Positions 25,194-33,651 of a DNA stretch of 49,975 nucleotides are shown in pieces. Source of the DNA: Marinomonas polaris DSM 16579 (GTDB lineage Bacteria; Pseudomonadota; Gammaproteobacteria; Pseudomonadales; Marinomonadaceae). The translations under genes and the position numbers were made by a program. The DNA lies in the NCBI RefSeq assembly GCF_900129155.1, contig NZ_FQVF01000030.1:1-49975 (forward strand). The letters run 5' to 3'. The number at the start of each line of letters is the position of its first letter. Position 1 is the first letter of the stretch. Under the pieces are notes generated by a model, which saw nothing but the letters and a program-made list of their open reading frames with translations, made no database searches and was not told the origin of the DNA.

Positions 25194-26029
25194 TGTTGTG
25201 CCACCAGATTGGCTTTTGGTGCACGGGCCCAATAACCGGTTAGCCCATAATGCTCGTACATTTCCGCTTCTTGGTGTCGATTAATCTGTTCGGTTGAGTC
25301 GTATTCTGGTGAGTCTTTAATCAACTGACGCGTTAGATCGATAGTGAGGGATTCGTCTAACCAATCAATGTCTTTGATCCATTCTGGTGAAATCAGTACT
25401 TGATGTCCTCCCCACCAATTGCTGGTATTGATTACCAAATAGCGCACCGCCCAGGTATTTTCTTCTACTAATATTTCAGCGATATGGCCAATGTCGCCAT
25501 CTTTCGCGTGTACGTGATAATCGATGATGGCTTGGCAACTACGCAAATTAGGGTCTTTGTTTTGATGGTTTTCTTGGTTTTCTGCGTCATAAACGGCTTG
25601 ATGAGCCACTTCTGCCTTGTGGATTTCTTCGTCTCCATTGAGCGAATCGATATAGCCCGGATACATCAAATAAGGGTACATACCACCAGCCCATAGCCCC
25701 GTGCCGCCCCAATAATTTGGATAGCCATAAAACCCCAGATAATCCATTTCATGCTGACGTGAAACAGGTTGGTCTGTGTCGATTTTTGGGCTGTTTTTTA
25801 CTTGGTCTGTGGTAATTAACACCGGAAGGATATGCTCCCAGCGGTTGGGTTTTTGAATAGAAATCGGAGAGATAAGAACTTTACGATGCATCAGCCAAAG
25901 ACCTGTTTCCACTACGAAATAGCGGACCACCCACGTTAAGTCATCAAACAAAACGTCCTTTACCATACCCACATGACCGTCGCTGGCAGCAATGGTGTAT
26001 TTTTCTAAATCGTTCATGCTGCGTAGCAT
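25190..26029 (-). CDS. Double PRC-barrel domain protein
   Basis: A 279-residue protein with two PRC-barrel domains: residues about 1-80 (YTIAASDGHVGMVKDVLFDDLTWVVRYFVVET) and about 165-250 (YHVHAKDGDIGHIAEILVEENTWAVRYLVINT). A linker rich in Tyr/Gly/Trp joins them (YLGFYGYPNYWGGTGLWAGGMYPYLMYPGY). PRC barrels occur in photosynthetic reaction centre subunit H and RimM; stand-alone bacterial versions are of unknown function, frequently stress- or anaerobiosis-linked. RBS AAGGG lies upstream of ATG 26029. The end overlaps nnr by 4 bp, so the two are co-translated. Confidence 0.87.
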   Translation of the reverse strand: MLRSMNDLEKYTIAASDGHVGMVKDVLFDDLTWVVRYFVVETGLWLMHRKVLISPISIQKPNRWEHILPVLITTDQVKNSPKIDTDQPVSRQHEMDYLGFYGYPNYWGGTGLWAGGMYPYLMYPGYIDSLNGDEEIHKAEVAHQAVYDAENQENHQNKDPNLRSCQAIIDYHVHAKDGDIGHIAEILVEENTWAVRYLVINTSNWWGGHQVLISPEWIKDIDWLDESLTIDLTRQLIKDSPEYDSTEQINRHQEAEMYEHYGLTGYWARAPKANLVAQQ

Positions 26030-26071
26030 AAGAAGTTATCCCTTTAAATTAGGTAGCTTGTAATAAAGAAT

Positions 26072-26091
26072 CCCTCGGCGTTAACCGAGGG
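26072..26091 (-). terminator. Rho-independent terminator after adhP
   Basis: CCCTCGG (26072-26078) pairs with CCGAGGG (26085-26091) around a 6-nt loop. In the minus direction it is followed by ATTCTTTATT, a T-rich run. It separates adhP from the PRC-barrel/nnr pair. Confidence 0.75.
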
Positions 26092-26125
26092 AAGGGCGTT
26101 AGTACTTAGCTGTTAATGGACTAAC

Positions 26126-27160
26126 TCAGCTCGATGCGAAATCAATAACCACTCGTGACGGAACATCACCATTTTCCAGACGCTTAAAAACATCGTTAAT
26201 GGCAGACAATGGCTGTAGCTCAATGTCTGCTTTTACTTTGCCTTCGGCAGCAAAGGCTAATGCTTCGGCCATATCTTGGCGCGTACCTACAAACGAGCCG
26301 CGAATGGTGATGCAGTTAGCAACCACATCAAACAATGGCACTGGGAATTCACCCGGTGGCAAGCCAACCAGTACACAAATGCCACGTTTGCGTGTCATGG
26401 CAACCCCTTGATTGAAAGCAATCAGCGAAGGTGCGGTGATTAATACGCCATGACCACCGCCGCCTGTTGCCTTGATTACGGCTTCAATCGCGCCTTCGTG
26501 TTTGGCATTGACCACTGCGTCGGCACCGAGTCGAGTCGCGTGATCGAGCTTTTTGTCGTCGATATCCACCGCGCAGACATGCAAGCCCATGGCTTTAGCG
26601 TATTGAACCGCCAAATGCCCAAGGCCACCGATACCCGAAATAACTACCCAATCGCCTGGATGCGCTTTGGTTTCTTTAAGGCCTTTGTAAGTGGTAATGC
26701 CCGCGCAGATCAGCGGTGCAGCTTCTGTGGCAGATAAGCCAGCAGGAATGTGAGCGACGTAATTTGGGTTAGCGAGTATGTATTCAGCGAAACCGCCGTT
26801 TTTGGTGTAGCCGCCGAACTCGGCTTCGCCACACACGGTTTCCCAAGCAGCAAGACAATGTTCACAGTGACCACAGGCAGAATAGAGCCAAGGCACACCG
26901 ACACGATCGCCTTCTTTTACCGCGGTAACACCTTCGCCCAATGCCACCACAATACCGATGCCTTCATGACCGGGAATGAACGGAAGAGAGGGTTTTACTG
27001 GCCAGTCGCCCGCTTCAGCGTGCAAATCGGTGTGACAGACCCCACAGGCTTCGGTTTTAACCAAGATTTGCCCTGGACCTGGAGTCGGAATGTCCATTTC
27101 TTTAAGAACGAGACCTTCGCCGAATTGTTCGACGACCGCCGCTTGCATTTGTTTAGTCAT
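26126..27160 (-). CDS. adhP: Zinc-dependent alcohol dehydrogenase, AdhP type
   Basis: Cytoplasmic medium-chain dehydrogenase interconverting alcohols (ethanol) and aldehydes with NAD, 344 residues. Catalytic zinc ligands in CGVCHTDLHAEAGDWP and GHEGIG; structural zinc cysteines in SACGHCEHCLAAWETVC; dinucleotide fold GIGGLGHLAVQYAKAMG (about 172-188). Length and motifs match E. coli AdhP. It lies between its own terminator and that of the transhydrogenase operon, thus likely a separate transcript. In the proposed low-oxygen context it would reoxidise NADH to ethanol. Confidence 0.95.
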   Translation of the reverse strand: MTKQMQAAVVEQFGEGLVLKEMDIPTPGPGQILVKTEACGVCHTDLHAEAGDWPVKPSLPFIPGHEGIGIVVALGEGVTAVKEGDRVGVPWLYSACGHCEHCLAAWETVCGEAEFGGYTKNGGFAEYILANPNYVAHIPAGLSATEAAPLICAGITTYKGLKETKAHPGDWVVISGIGGLGHLAVQYAKAMGLHVCAVDIDDKKLDHATRLGADAVVNAKHEGAIEAVIKATGGGGHGVLITAPSLIAFNQGVAMTRKRGICVLVGLPPGEFPVPLFDVVANCITIRGSFVGTRQDMAEALAFAAEGKVKADIELQPLSAINDVFKRLENGDVPSRVVIDFASS

Positions 27161-27190
27161 AATAGGTTCCTGTTGAGTTAGTGGTTTAAA

Positions 27191-27219
27191 TAAAGAAAGT
27201 GCAAATCGTGCTTTCTTTA
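27191..27219 (-). terminator. Terminator after pntB
   Basis: TAAAGAAAGTGC (27191-27202) pairs with GTGCTTTCTTTA (27208-27219), 12 bp with two G-U pairs in one transcript orientation and a 5-nt loop. On the minus strand the stem is followed by TTTAAACC and is itself T-rich at its 3' side. It ends the dehydrogenase-transhydrogenase operon. Confidence 0.65.
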
Positions 27220-27231
27220 GCGAAGATGCTT

Positions 27232-28680
27232 TTAGGATGACGCCTTACCCAAACTACGCACGGATTCGATCATTTTGATCAGTACGTCCTGAGCATCACC
27301 AAATACCATGTTGCAATTGGGTGAGTAGAACAGGGCATTGACGATGCCTGAATAACCTTTGCCTTGGCCTCGCTTGATGACATAAACCTGTTTGGCTTTG
27401 TCAGCGTTGAGGATCGGCATACCAAAAATGGGTGAGGATTTATCCGTACGTGCTGCAGGGTTGACCACATCATTGGCGCCAATTACTAGCACCACATCCG
27501 TTGTGGCGAATTCTTCATTGATGTCATCGAGTTGGAAAATAAGATCGTAAGGAACGCCAGCTTCGGCCAATAACACGTCCATTTGCCCCGGCATACGGCC
27601 AGCAACGGGATGAATGGCAAACTTGACGGAGACTTTAGCTGCTTGGAGTAATTTGACAAATTCGTAGAGCTTTTGTTGTGCTTGAGCAGCAGCAAGACCG
27701 TAGCCCGGCACTATGATAACGCTTGATGCATAGCGCATTTCAATGCCAGCATCTGACGCTGCGGTTTCTCGCTCTGTTCCTTTCATCGCGCCATGTTTGG
27801 CCTTAACAATGTCACCGAAATTGGTAAACAACACATTAGCGACGGATCGGTTCATGGCTTTTGCCATTAGCAAGGTTAGTAATAGGCCAGCGGCGCCAAC
27901 CACCATGCCGGCAATCATTAAAGCCGGATTGCCTAAAACGAAGCCTTCAAGACCCACTGCCAGACCAGTGAAGGCGTTGTAGATAGAGATCACCACGGGC
28001 ATGTCTGCACCGCCAATTGGCAAGGTCATTAATATGCCGAATATCAGTGCAATGGCGAAGAAGATGTAAGTCCAGCTTGCAATAGACAGAAGCGGATCAG
28101 CGCCACTCAGTGTGACAAAGACGATCCAGCCTGCCACAGCGATGGCAGCAAGAAAGACCACTCCATTGATGATTTGTTGGCTCTTTATTCTTAATGGTTT
28201 GTTGATTATGCCTTGCAGTTTTGCCCAGGCAATCACAGAGCCGGACATAGAAATGGCACCGATTAATGCACCAAGTAAGGTAACAATCAATTGACTAGCG
28301 TCATGGGCGTTATTGCCAAATAACTCCACTGCGGCGATGGCACCTGCTGCACCACCGCCCATACCGTTATAAATGGCGACCATTTGCGGCATAGCCGTCA
28401 TGGCGACCTTACGTCCGGCAAGCCATGCGCCGACACCGCCAATGGCAAGGGCCAGCAAGGCGAGGGTGATATTCATTAGTAGATAAGGCTTTACGCTGTC
28501 ATCAATGTTCAAAACGTAGAGAAAGCTTGCCAACACAGCGGCGACCATGCCGATGCCAGCCAAACGAATGCCAGACGCAGCGGTGGCTGGTGAGGACATG
28601 CGTTTGAGACCAAAGAGAAAAAGAAAAGCGGCCACAAGGTTGGCAGCGCCGATAGTCAGTTGCGCTAAAAGAGTGAGCAT
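27232..28680 (-). CDS. pntB: NAD(P) transhydrogenase subunit beta
   Basis: Membrane and NADP-binding subunit of proton-translocating transhydrogenase, 482 residues from the ATG at 28680 (AAGGA 7 bp upstream; the longer open frame from 28743 overlaps the upstream gene and is not used). About eight or nine membrane helices occupy residues 5-270. The dIII NADP-binding domain follows, with IIVPGYGLAAAQAQ, HPVAGRMPGQMDVLLAEAGVPYD, IGANDVVNPAAR and IKRGQGKGYSGI. It lies 10 bp after the alpha2 gene. Uses proton motive force to make NADPH from NADH, or the reverse. Confidence 0.96.
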   Translation of the reverse strand: MLTLLAQLTIGAANLVAAFLFLFGLKRMSSPATAASGIRLAGIGMVAAVLASFLYVLNIDDSVKPYLLMNITLALLALAIGGVGAWLAGRKVAMTAMPQMVAIYNGMGGGAAGAIAAVELFGNNAHDASQLIVTLLGALIGAISMSGSVIAWAKLQGIINKPLRIKSQQIINGVVFLAAIAVAGWIVFVTLSGADPLLSIASWTYIFFAIALIFGILMTLPIGGADMPVVISIYNAFTGLAVGLEGFVLGNPALMIAGMVVGAAGLLLTLLMAKAMNRSVANVLFTNFGDIVKAKHGAMKGTERETAASDAGIEMRYASSVIIVPGYGLAAAQAQQKLYEFVKLLQAAKVSVKFAIHPVAGRMPGQMDVLLAEAGVPYDLIFQLDDINEEFATTDVVLVIGANDVVNPAARTDKSSPIFGMPILNADKAKQVYVIKRGQGKGYSGIVNALFYSPNCNMVFGDAQDVLIKMIESVRSLGKASS

Positions 28681-28690
28681 GATTGTGTCC

Positions 28691-29032
28691 TTAGTGTTTC
28701 TTTTTCGAAGCGTGGCTGCGATGTGGTTTGCTGGCTGGTTCACTGCTCTTAAACATCGCCAGCATCCGATCCGTCACCGCGTAGCCTCCTGCAGCATTGC
28801 CGGCGCCTAACAGAACAGCAAAAAAGCCAATAACTTGTTCCTGCGTCGTGCTGGCGTTAATGAGTGTGTAAAGCCCACCAACGACCACAATGCCATGTAT
28901 GAAATTGGAACCGGACATCAGCGGTGTATGCAAAATAGCTGGCACATTGCCGATGATGACCCAGCCTGCGAATCCTGCCAGCATGAATATGTACAGGGCG
29001 ACAAAGCCCGTAATCGTGAAATCAAAACTCAT
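28691..29032 (-). CDS. pntAB: NAD(P) transhydrogenase subunit alpha part 2
   Basis: Small membrane part of the split alpha subunit, 113 residues. Three to four hydrophobic helices are visible: ITGFVALYIFMLAGFAGWVIIG, FIHGIVVVGGLYTLI and VIGFFAVLLGAGNAAGGYAVTDRML. The polar tail ends HRSHASKKKH. ATG at 29032 with AGGAAG upstream is preferred; an in-frame GTG one codon earlier is possible. Splitting alpha into two genes is the Rhodospirillum-like arrangement, unlike E. coli's single pntA. Confidence 0.94.
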   Translation of the reverse strand: MSFDFTITGFVALYIFMLAGFAGWVIIGNVPAILHTPLMSGSNFIHGIVVVGGLYTLINASTTQEQVIGFFAVLLGAGNAAGGYAVTDRMLAMFKSSEPASKPHRSHASKKKH

Positions 29033-29103
29033 CACTCACTTCCTATGCTATTCAAACCGTTTTTGCGGTTTGGTTGTCTAATTTGGTTATCGGTTTTTTT
29101 AGG

Positions 29104-30255
29104 TTATTTAGATTGAGATTTTGCTTTGGCTTTTTTATCTGTTTTATCTGTTTTAGTTGCGTCGCAAAGCTTGCCATCGTGGGTCAGAGCAGTATCGGCA
29201 AGCACTTCGTCTTCCCAGTCGATGGTGACTATGTTGTTCTTCATCATTAGGGCGAGCAGGTTGAACAGGTTCTTGGCGTAAAGCTCGCTGGCATCCGCTG
29301 CGAGCATGGATGGCACGTTTAATGGAGCGATTATCGTGACGCCATCAATATGAGTCGTTTCGCCGGGTGTTGATGCGTCGCAATTACCGCCGCCATCCGC
29401 AGACAAATCGACGATCACCGAGCCGCGTTTCATGCCAGAGACTTGTGCTTTGCTAATTAGTTTGGGGGAAGCTTTACCCGGAATAGCGGCTGTGGTGATG
29501 ATCAAATCGGCTGCTTGAATGTGTTTTGTTAGTGCTTTATTGACGGTGATTTTTTCTTCGGGTGTGAGTTCGCGGGCATAACCGCCTTTGCCAGTGGCAT
29601 CAACGCCTGTGTCGACAAAGGTCGCTGCTAGAGATAATGCTTGTTCTTTGGTTTCGGGGCGAACATCGTAGCCTTCAACGACCGCGCCAAGTCGTTGCGC
29701 TGTGGCGATGGCTTCGAGTCCTGCGACACCAAGGCCCATGACTAAGACTTTGGCTGGGCCAATGACGCCTGCCGCTGAGGTAATTTTAGGTAGCACCTTA
29801 GTCATATTGCTCATACCAAGGGCGACCGCATAATACCCCGCTAAAGCCGATTGACTGGATAACGCATCCATTGACTGGGCACGAGAGATACGTGGAATGC
29901 GTTCCATGGCAAAACAGGTAATCTTTTTTGTGAGCAGGCATTGAACAAACTCAGGTTCATTCGCCGCATAAACGAAACAAATCAATATTGCGCCCGGTTT
30001 CATGGCGTTAATGACCGACATAGCGGGCGGCTGAACCGCTAACACCACATCTGCGTCTTCGACCAAGGCATGGCGGTCATCCATGAAAATGACGTCTTGA
30101 TAGGCGGAATCTGACAGCTTAGCCGCATCGCCAGCGCCCGATTGCATATGCAACCGAGCGCCAAGTTTGATTAATTTAGCGGTGAGTGATGGCACCAAGG
30201 AAACGCGTCTTTCATGGGGCTGCGTTTCTTTTAAAATGGCAAGGTTTACATACAT
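29104..30255 (-). CDS. pntAA: NAD(P) transhydrogenase subunit alpha part 1
   Basis: Soluble NAD(H)-binding domain I, 383 residues. Alanine-dehydrogenase-like fold: N-terminal ILKETQPHERRVSLVPS, nucleotide-binding VLVMGLGVAGLEAIATAQRLGAVVEGYDVRPETKEQ (about 168-203), and the mobile-loop region ADLIITTAAIPGKASPKLI. The C-terminus is unusual, ending in a low-complexity Lys/Thr/Asp tail (TKTDKTDKKAKAKSQSK). It follows the aldehyde dehydrogenase by 10 bp and precedes pntAB by 71 bp. Confidence 0.96.
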   Translation of the reverse strand: MYVNLAILKETQPHERRVSLVPSLTAKLIKLGARLHMQSGAGDAAKLSDSAYQDVIFMDDRHALVEDADVVLAVQPPAMSVINAMKPGAILICFVYAANEPEFVQCLLTKKITCFAMERIPRISRAQSMDALSSQSALAGYYAVALGMSNMTKVLPKITSAAGVIGPAKVLVMGLGVAGLEAIATAQRLGAVVEGYDVRPETKEQALSLAATFVDTGVDATGKGGYARELTPEEKITVNKALTKHIQAADLIITTAAIPGKASPKLISKAQVSGMKRGSVIVDLSADGGGNCDASTPGETTHIDGVTIIAPLNVPSMLAADASELYAKNLFNLLALMMKNNIVTIDWEDEVLADTALTHDGKLCDATKTDKTDKKAKAKSQSK

Positions 30256-30265
30256 GACGAGATCC

Positions 30266-31648
30266 TTATTCTGGCGCGTCGAGAGTGGCTAGGCGTACCA
30301 GTTTTTTGTTAACGAATTCCTGAATCCCCATGCTGCCGAGTTCACGTCCGTAACCCGATTTTTTAATACCACCGAAAGGTAGTTCTGCATCCGTCCAGTC
30401 GATGTTGTTGATAAACATCATGCCGGTTTCCACTTGGCTGGCGACACGTTTGCCACGTTCGATGTCTTTGGTGTAAACCGATCCGCCTAAACCGAAGTCA
30501 GAGTCGTTTGCTAGAGCAATCGCTTCGTCTTCATTTTTAACGCGGAAAAACATCGCAACTGGGCCAAAGAATTCATCACGGTATGCTGGGTTGTCTGGTG
30601 TGATATCGGTGAGAATAGTGGGCTGCATGAAAGCGCCTTTTTGATCGAAGCGTTTGCCACCGATCAGTACTTTTGCACCATGCTCGACTGCGGCATCCAC
30701 TTGCTTGAGCAAACCGATTAACGCGGATTCAGTAGACAAAGGGCCAAGGGTGGTTTTTGGGTCCATTGGGTCGCCAGGTTTGAGTGCGCTAAGTGCAGCC
30801 TGAAATTTATCCAGAAATTTGTCGGCTAATTCTTCGATAACGATAAAGCGTTTTGCTGCGCAACAGGTTTGGCCTGCGTTGTACATGCGCCCCCATACTG
30901 CCCATTTGACGGCTTTTTCTAGATCGGCATCTTCAAGGACGATAAACGCATCACTGCCACCTAATTCCATGGACGATACTTTAAGGTGATGGCCTGCGCT
31001 AGAAGCAACCGCGCTGCCAGCTGGGACGCTGCCAGTTAGCGCGACGCCTTTTATACGAGGATCACCAATTAGATTATTGGCTTGTTCGTGAGAGATAAAT
31101 AAATTGGTATACAAGCCTGCAGGAGCGCCAGCTTCTGTCAATAATTCATCAAAGGCAACGGCGCATTGTGGTACGCAGGCCGCATGTTTGATCAAGATGA
31201 CGTTGCCAGCCATGAGATGCGGGCCAGCGACTCGCGCTAATTGATAGTAAGGAAAGTTCCAAGGTTCAACACAAAGGATCAAGCCAATCGGGCTGCTTTC
31301 CATGTGCGCTTCGCCACGAGTTGGGTCGAGTTTGACTGGAGCAAGAAAGCGTTCGGCGTTTTCTGCGTAATACGCCATGATTCGGGCGCTGAATTCGACC
31401 TCGCCACGGGCTTCGTCGATTCGTTTACCCATCTCAAGTGTTGCTTTTTTGGCGAATTCATCCGCACGGGCATGCAGTATTTCTCCCGCTTTGGCGATGA
31501 TAACGGCACGCTCGGCGTAGCTTTTATTACGCCAGATTTGATAACACTCAGCGGCGGTTGCCATTTTATCTTCAAGTTCTTTATCGCTGATATTCTCAAA
31601 GGATTTTTGAATCTTGCCATCGTAAGGGTTAACACTTTGGTAATTCAT
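30266..31648 (-). CDS. NAD(P)-dependent succinate-semialdehyde dehydrogenase-like
   Basis: Aldehyde dehydrogenase of 460 residues, closest by overall pattern to the Sad/GabD-type enzymes that oxidise succinate semialdehyde to succinate. Catalytic Cys in NAGQTCCAAKRF (about 258-269), general base Glu in SSMELGGSDAF (about 226-236), and cofactor region PWNFPYYQLARV. First gene of the operon with the three transhydrogenase genes, which suggests its reduced cofactor is exchanged by the transhydrogenase. Substrate assignment is inferred from family resemblance; other short-chain aldehydes, including acetaldehyde, remain possible. Confidence 0.85.
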   Translation of the reverse strand: MNYQSVNPYDGKIQKSFENISDKELEDKMATAAECYQIWRNKSYAERAVIIAKAGEILHARADEFAKKATLEMGKRIDEARGEVEFSARIMAYYAENAERFLAPVKLDPTRGEAHMESSPIGLILCVEPWNFPYYQLARVAGPHLMAGNVILIKHAACVPQCAVAFDELLTEAGAPAGLYTNLFISHEQANNLIGDPRIKGVALTGSVPAGSAVASSAGHHLKVSSMELGGSDAFIVLEDADLEKAVKWAVWGRMYNAGQTCCAAKRFIVIEELADKFLDKFQAALSALKPGDPMDPKTTLGPLSTESALIGLLKQVDAAVEHGAKVLIGGKRFDQKGAFMQPTILTDITPDNPAYRDEFFGPVAMFFRVKNEDEAIALANDSDFGLGGSVYTKDIERGKRVASQVETGMMFINNIDWTDAELPFGGIKKSGYGRELGSMGIQEFVNKKLVRLATLDAPE

Positions 31649-32099
31649 GGTGAAGCATTCCTTATGTTTGATTTAGTCAGCTGATGCTGGTGGTCAAATG
31701 ATTTGTTGCTAGAGCCTATTCTTCTTAATTTATTTCGTCAGTGCGTTTGCGTACACAGTGCATTTATATGCACTGTGTTTTTTATAGAGTGGGTTATTGT
31801 GTAAATATTTTAGTGGGAATATTTTGATGCTCTATTAGTTATTAATATTTTTTATTAATTTAATTTTTATGAGGTATTTTCTATCGGATGATTTTTTCTT
31901 TGTGTGTTGGCGTACATACAGGGTGCAAAAAATTGATGTAAATTGATTGAGTTGTATTTAATTTTTTAAAAAGAGATTTTTAATAATTAAAGTATGTGCC
32001 TGAGTTCTAGTTCGAAGTTCGACAGTTTTTAATTGTTTTTATTTCAACACCCTCATAGCTCATCAGAGCATGCTTAAGGGATTTAAGAGGACATAATTT
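31649..32099. other. Divergent A+T-rich intergenic region
   Basis: 451 bp between the dehydrogenase operon (minus) and the lipoprotein pair (plus), very A+T-rich from 31780. It holds a perfect long hairpin with a T tract (31753-31783). A TTGATGTAAATTGA segment (31933-31946) is only partly like an FNR box. An AGAGGA ribosome-binding site lies just before 32100. No gene is seen. Confidence 0.5.
31753..31783 (+). terminator. Strong intrinsic-terminator-like palindrome in a divergent region
   Basis: ACACAGTGCAT (31753-31763) and ATGCACTGTGT (31768-31778) form a perfect 11-bp stem with loop TTAT, followed by TTTTTT. It points rightwards although no rightward gene precedes it, and lies 105 bp upstream of the minus-strand dehydrogenase start. 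It might end a small RNA or antisense transcript, or be a protein-binding palindrome. Confidence 0.7.
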
Positions 32100-32516
32100 A
32101 TGAGTCAAATTATGAAAGGATTGTTTTTTTCATCGTGTCGTCATGTGCTGAAAAGCTCATCTGTGGTGGCGGTAGTTGTCTTACTGACAGCCTGTTCGAA
32201 TAATCCACAGCCCAAGATGTACGGCGCTTTACAAGCCGCAGAAACGGCCATTGCCGATGCAGATAGGAATGGCGTTAACGGTTATCCATCACCTGAACTA
32301 GTTGAAGCACGAAATAAGCTACAGCAAGCACGGGCAGCAATAGAAATGGAGCAAATGCCTTTAGCCGTTTACTTAGCGCAAGAGTCTCAAGTAGATGCCG
32401 AGTTAGCATCCGCTAAAGCGACCTTGATTAAAGAGCAACAGGTGAATGATGAAATAAAAGAGGGCATTGAGGTCTTGAAACAAGAAATGGATCGCAATAT
32501 GGGAGCGGGCTCATGA
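32100..32516 (+). CDS. DUF4398 lipoprotein
   Basis: A 138-residue predicted lipoprotein. The signal peptide ends in the lipobox LLTAC (Cys32). The mature part matches the DUF4398 pattern: ALQAAETAIADADRNGVNGYPSPELVEARNKLQQARAAIEMEQMPLAVYLAQESQVDAELASAKA, two helical hairpins. ATG 32100 follows AGAGGA; an ATG at 32112 (MKGLFF) is an alternative. Ends in an overlap with the OmpA-family gene; the pairing DUF4398-OmpA is common and suggests a joint envelope function. Confidence 0.87.
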   Translation: MSQIMKGLFFSSCRHVLKSSSVVAVVVLLTACSNNPQPKMYGALQAAETAIADADRNGVNGYPSPELVEARNKLQQARAAIEMEQMPLAVYLAQESQVDAELASAKATLIKEQQVNDEIKEGIEVLKQEMDRNMGAGS

Positions 32517-33448
32517 GTGCATTAAATATTCGATTTTATCAAGTGGCTGGTATGGCATCCTTGCTTGTACTGTCTGGTTGTTCTGCGCCAGCATCTAAGC
32601 CAGAGGGCGCGGATAACGTACGTGCCAAGTTAATTCATTTGCAAATAGATTCTCAGCTGACTCAATCTGCGCCGTTAGAATTTAACAACGCTGAACAAGC
32701 ATTGCTGTCTGCAGAACAGCCAAGAAAGGATGAAGTACTAGGTCGTCATCTTGTAATGGTTGCAGATCGTAAGGTCGATATTGCTGAAGCACGGGCAAAA
32801 AGTCGCCTGTTGGTTTTAGAACGCAAGCAGCTTAGTCAGCAGTGTAACGAGGCCAAATTAGCGGCAAGAGATCGCGAAGTGAATATGGCGCGTAGTGATG
32901 CTATGCAGTCTAAAGCCGATACTGAAAAATTGCGTATGGAAGCCGATGCTGAGCGTAACCGCAGTCAAGAATTTCAGCAACAACTTGGAATACTCAATGC
33001 TAAAGCGACGAATCGCGGCATGATTATGACTCTGGGTGATTTGTCTTTTGCAACAGGGAAGGCCCAGCTTCAACCTAATGTGTTGACTGATTTAGATAAG
33101 CTAGTTGTCTTTCTGAATAAGTATGCTGACCGCAGCATTGTGATAGAAGGCAACACTGATAGCGTGGGTAGTAAAGCTCTTAATCTTAAATTATCTCAGC
33201 ACCGAGCTTCAGCAGTCAGAGAGTATTTAGTTGGTAAAGGTATCAATTCTGGTCGCTTAACGGTGGTTGCAAATGGGGAGAGTAATCCATTAGATACCAA
33301 TGAATCTAAACTTGGTCGTCAGCATAATCGTCGAGTAGATATTGTCATTTCGAATACCGAAATGTCTAGACCTGCTGCTATTCTAAATGGTTTAACTATT
33401 AATTCAGTGGAATTTCCAGCGGATATATTAAAAGAAAATAAAGAATAG
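32513..33448 (+). CDS. OmpA-family lipoprotein
   Basis: A 311-residue outer-membrane lipoprotein anchored to peptidoglycan. Lipobox VLSGC (Cys23), a Glu/Gln/Arg-rich coiled coil (about 90-165), then an OmpA C-terminal domain (about 175-285: LSFATGKAQLQPNVLTDLDKL, IEGNTDSVGSKALNLKLSQHRASAVREYL, NRRVDIVIS). The NTDSxG...LSxxRAxxVRxYL pattern is the peptidoglycan-binding site. It starts within the DUF4398 gene (4-bp overlap) and ends before a strong terminator at 33462. Confidence 0.93.
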   Translation: MSALNIRFYQVAGMASLLVLSGCSAPASKPEGADNVRAKLIHLQIDSQLTQSAPLEFNNAEQALLSAEQPRKDEVLGRHLVMVADRKVDIAEARAKSRLLVLERKQLSQQCNEAKLAARDREVNMARSDAMQSKADTEKLRMEADAERNRSQEFQQQLGILNAKATNRGMIMTLGDLSFATGKAQLQPNVLTDLDKLVVFLNKYADRSIVIEGNTDSVGSKALNLKLSQHRASAVREYLVGKGINSGRLTVVANGESNPLDTNESKLGRQHNRRVDIVISNTEMSRPAAILNGLTINSVEFPADILKENKE

Positions 33449-33461
33449 TAATTTCAAAGGT

Positions 33462-33503
33462 AAGCATCTTGATAATGGGAGATATTGTCAAGTTGCTTTT
33501 TTT
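33462..33503 (+). terminator. Rho-independent terminator after the lipoprotein pair
   Basis: AAGCA + CTTGATAAT pair with ATATTGTCAAG + TGCTT around the GGGAG loop, and seven T's follow (TGCTTTTTTT). It cleanly separates the lipoprotein operon from the arginine deiminase genes. Confidence 0.85.
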
Positions 33504-33516
33504 ATCTAATAAAAAT

Positions 33517-33530
33517 GTGACCACCATCAG
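33517..33530 (+). promoter_or_regulatory. Anr/FNR-type box upstream of the arc genes
   Basis: GTGACCACCATCAG matches the Anr site pattern TTGAC-N4-ATCAG known from Pseudomonas arcDABC promoters at nine of ten positions. A possible -10 TTTAAT lies at 33556-33561, giving near class II spacing (centre 33523.5, start about 33565). The carrier gene starts at 33652. Confidence 0.6.
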
Positions 33531-33651
33531 TTTTTTAGAATGTTTTAATTGTCTTTTTAATTTAATAAAAGCATGGTTTGTATCGTGTTTTTGAATGTTC
33601 AATTTGTGGTTTTTATTTTTTAAAAAGTACCCGTATTTTCACAGGATGTTA

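Noticed and set aside
31933..31946. TTGATGTAAATTGA as an FNR box
   Set aside because: The right half is ATTGA rather than ATCAA (a direct rather than inverted arrangement) and it lies in very A+T-rich DNA, so a chance match is likely.
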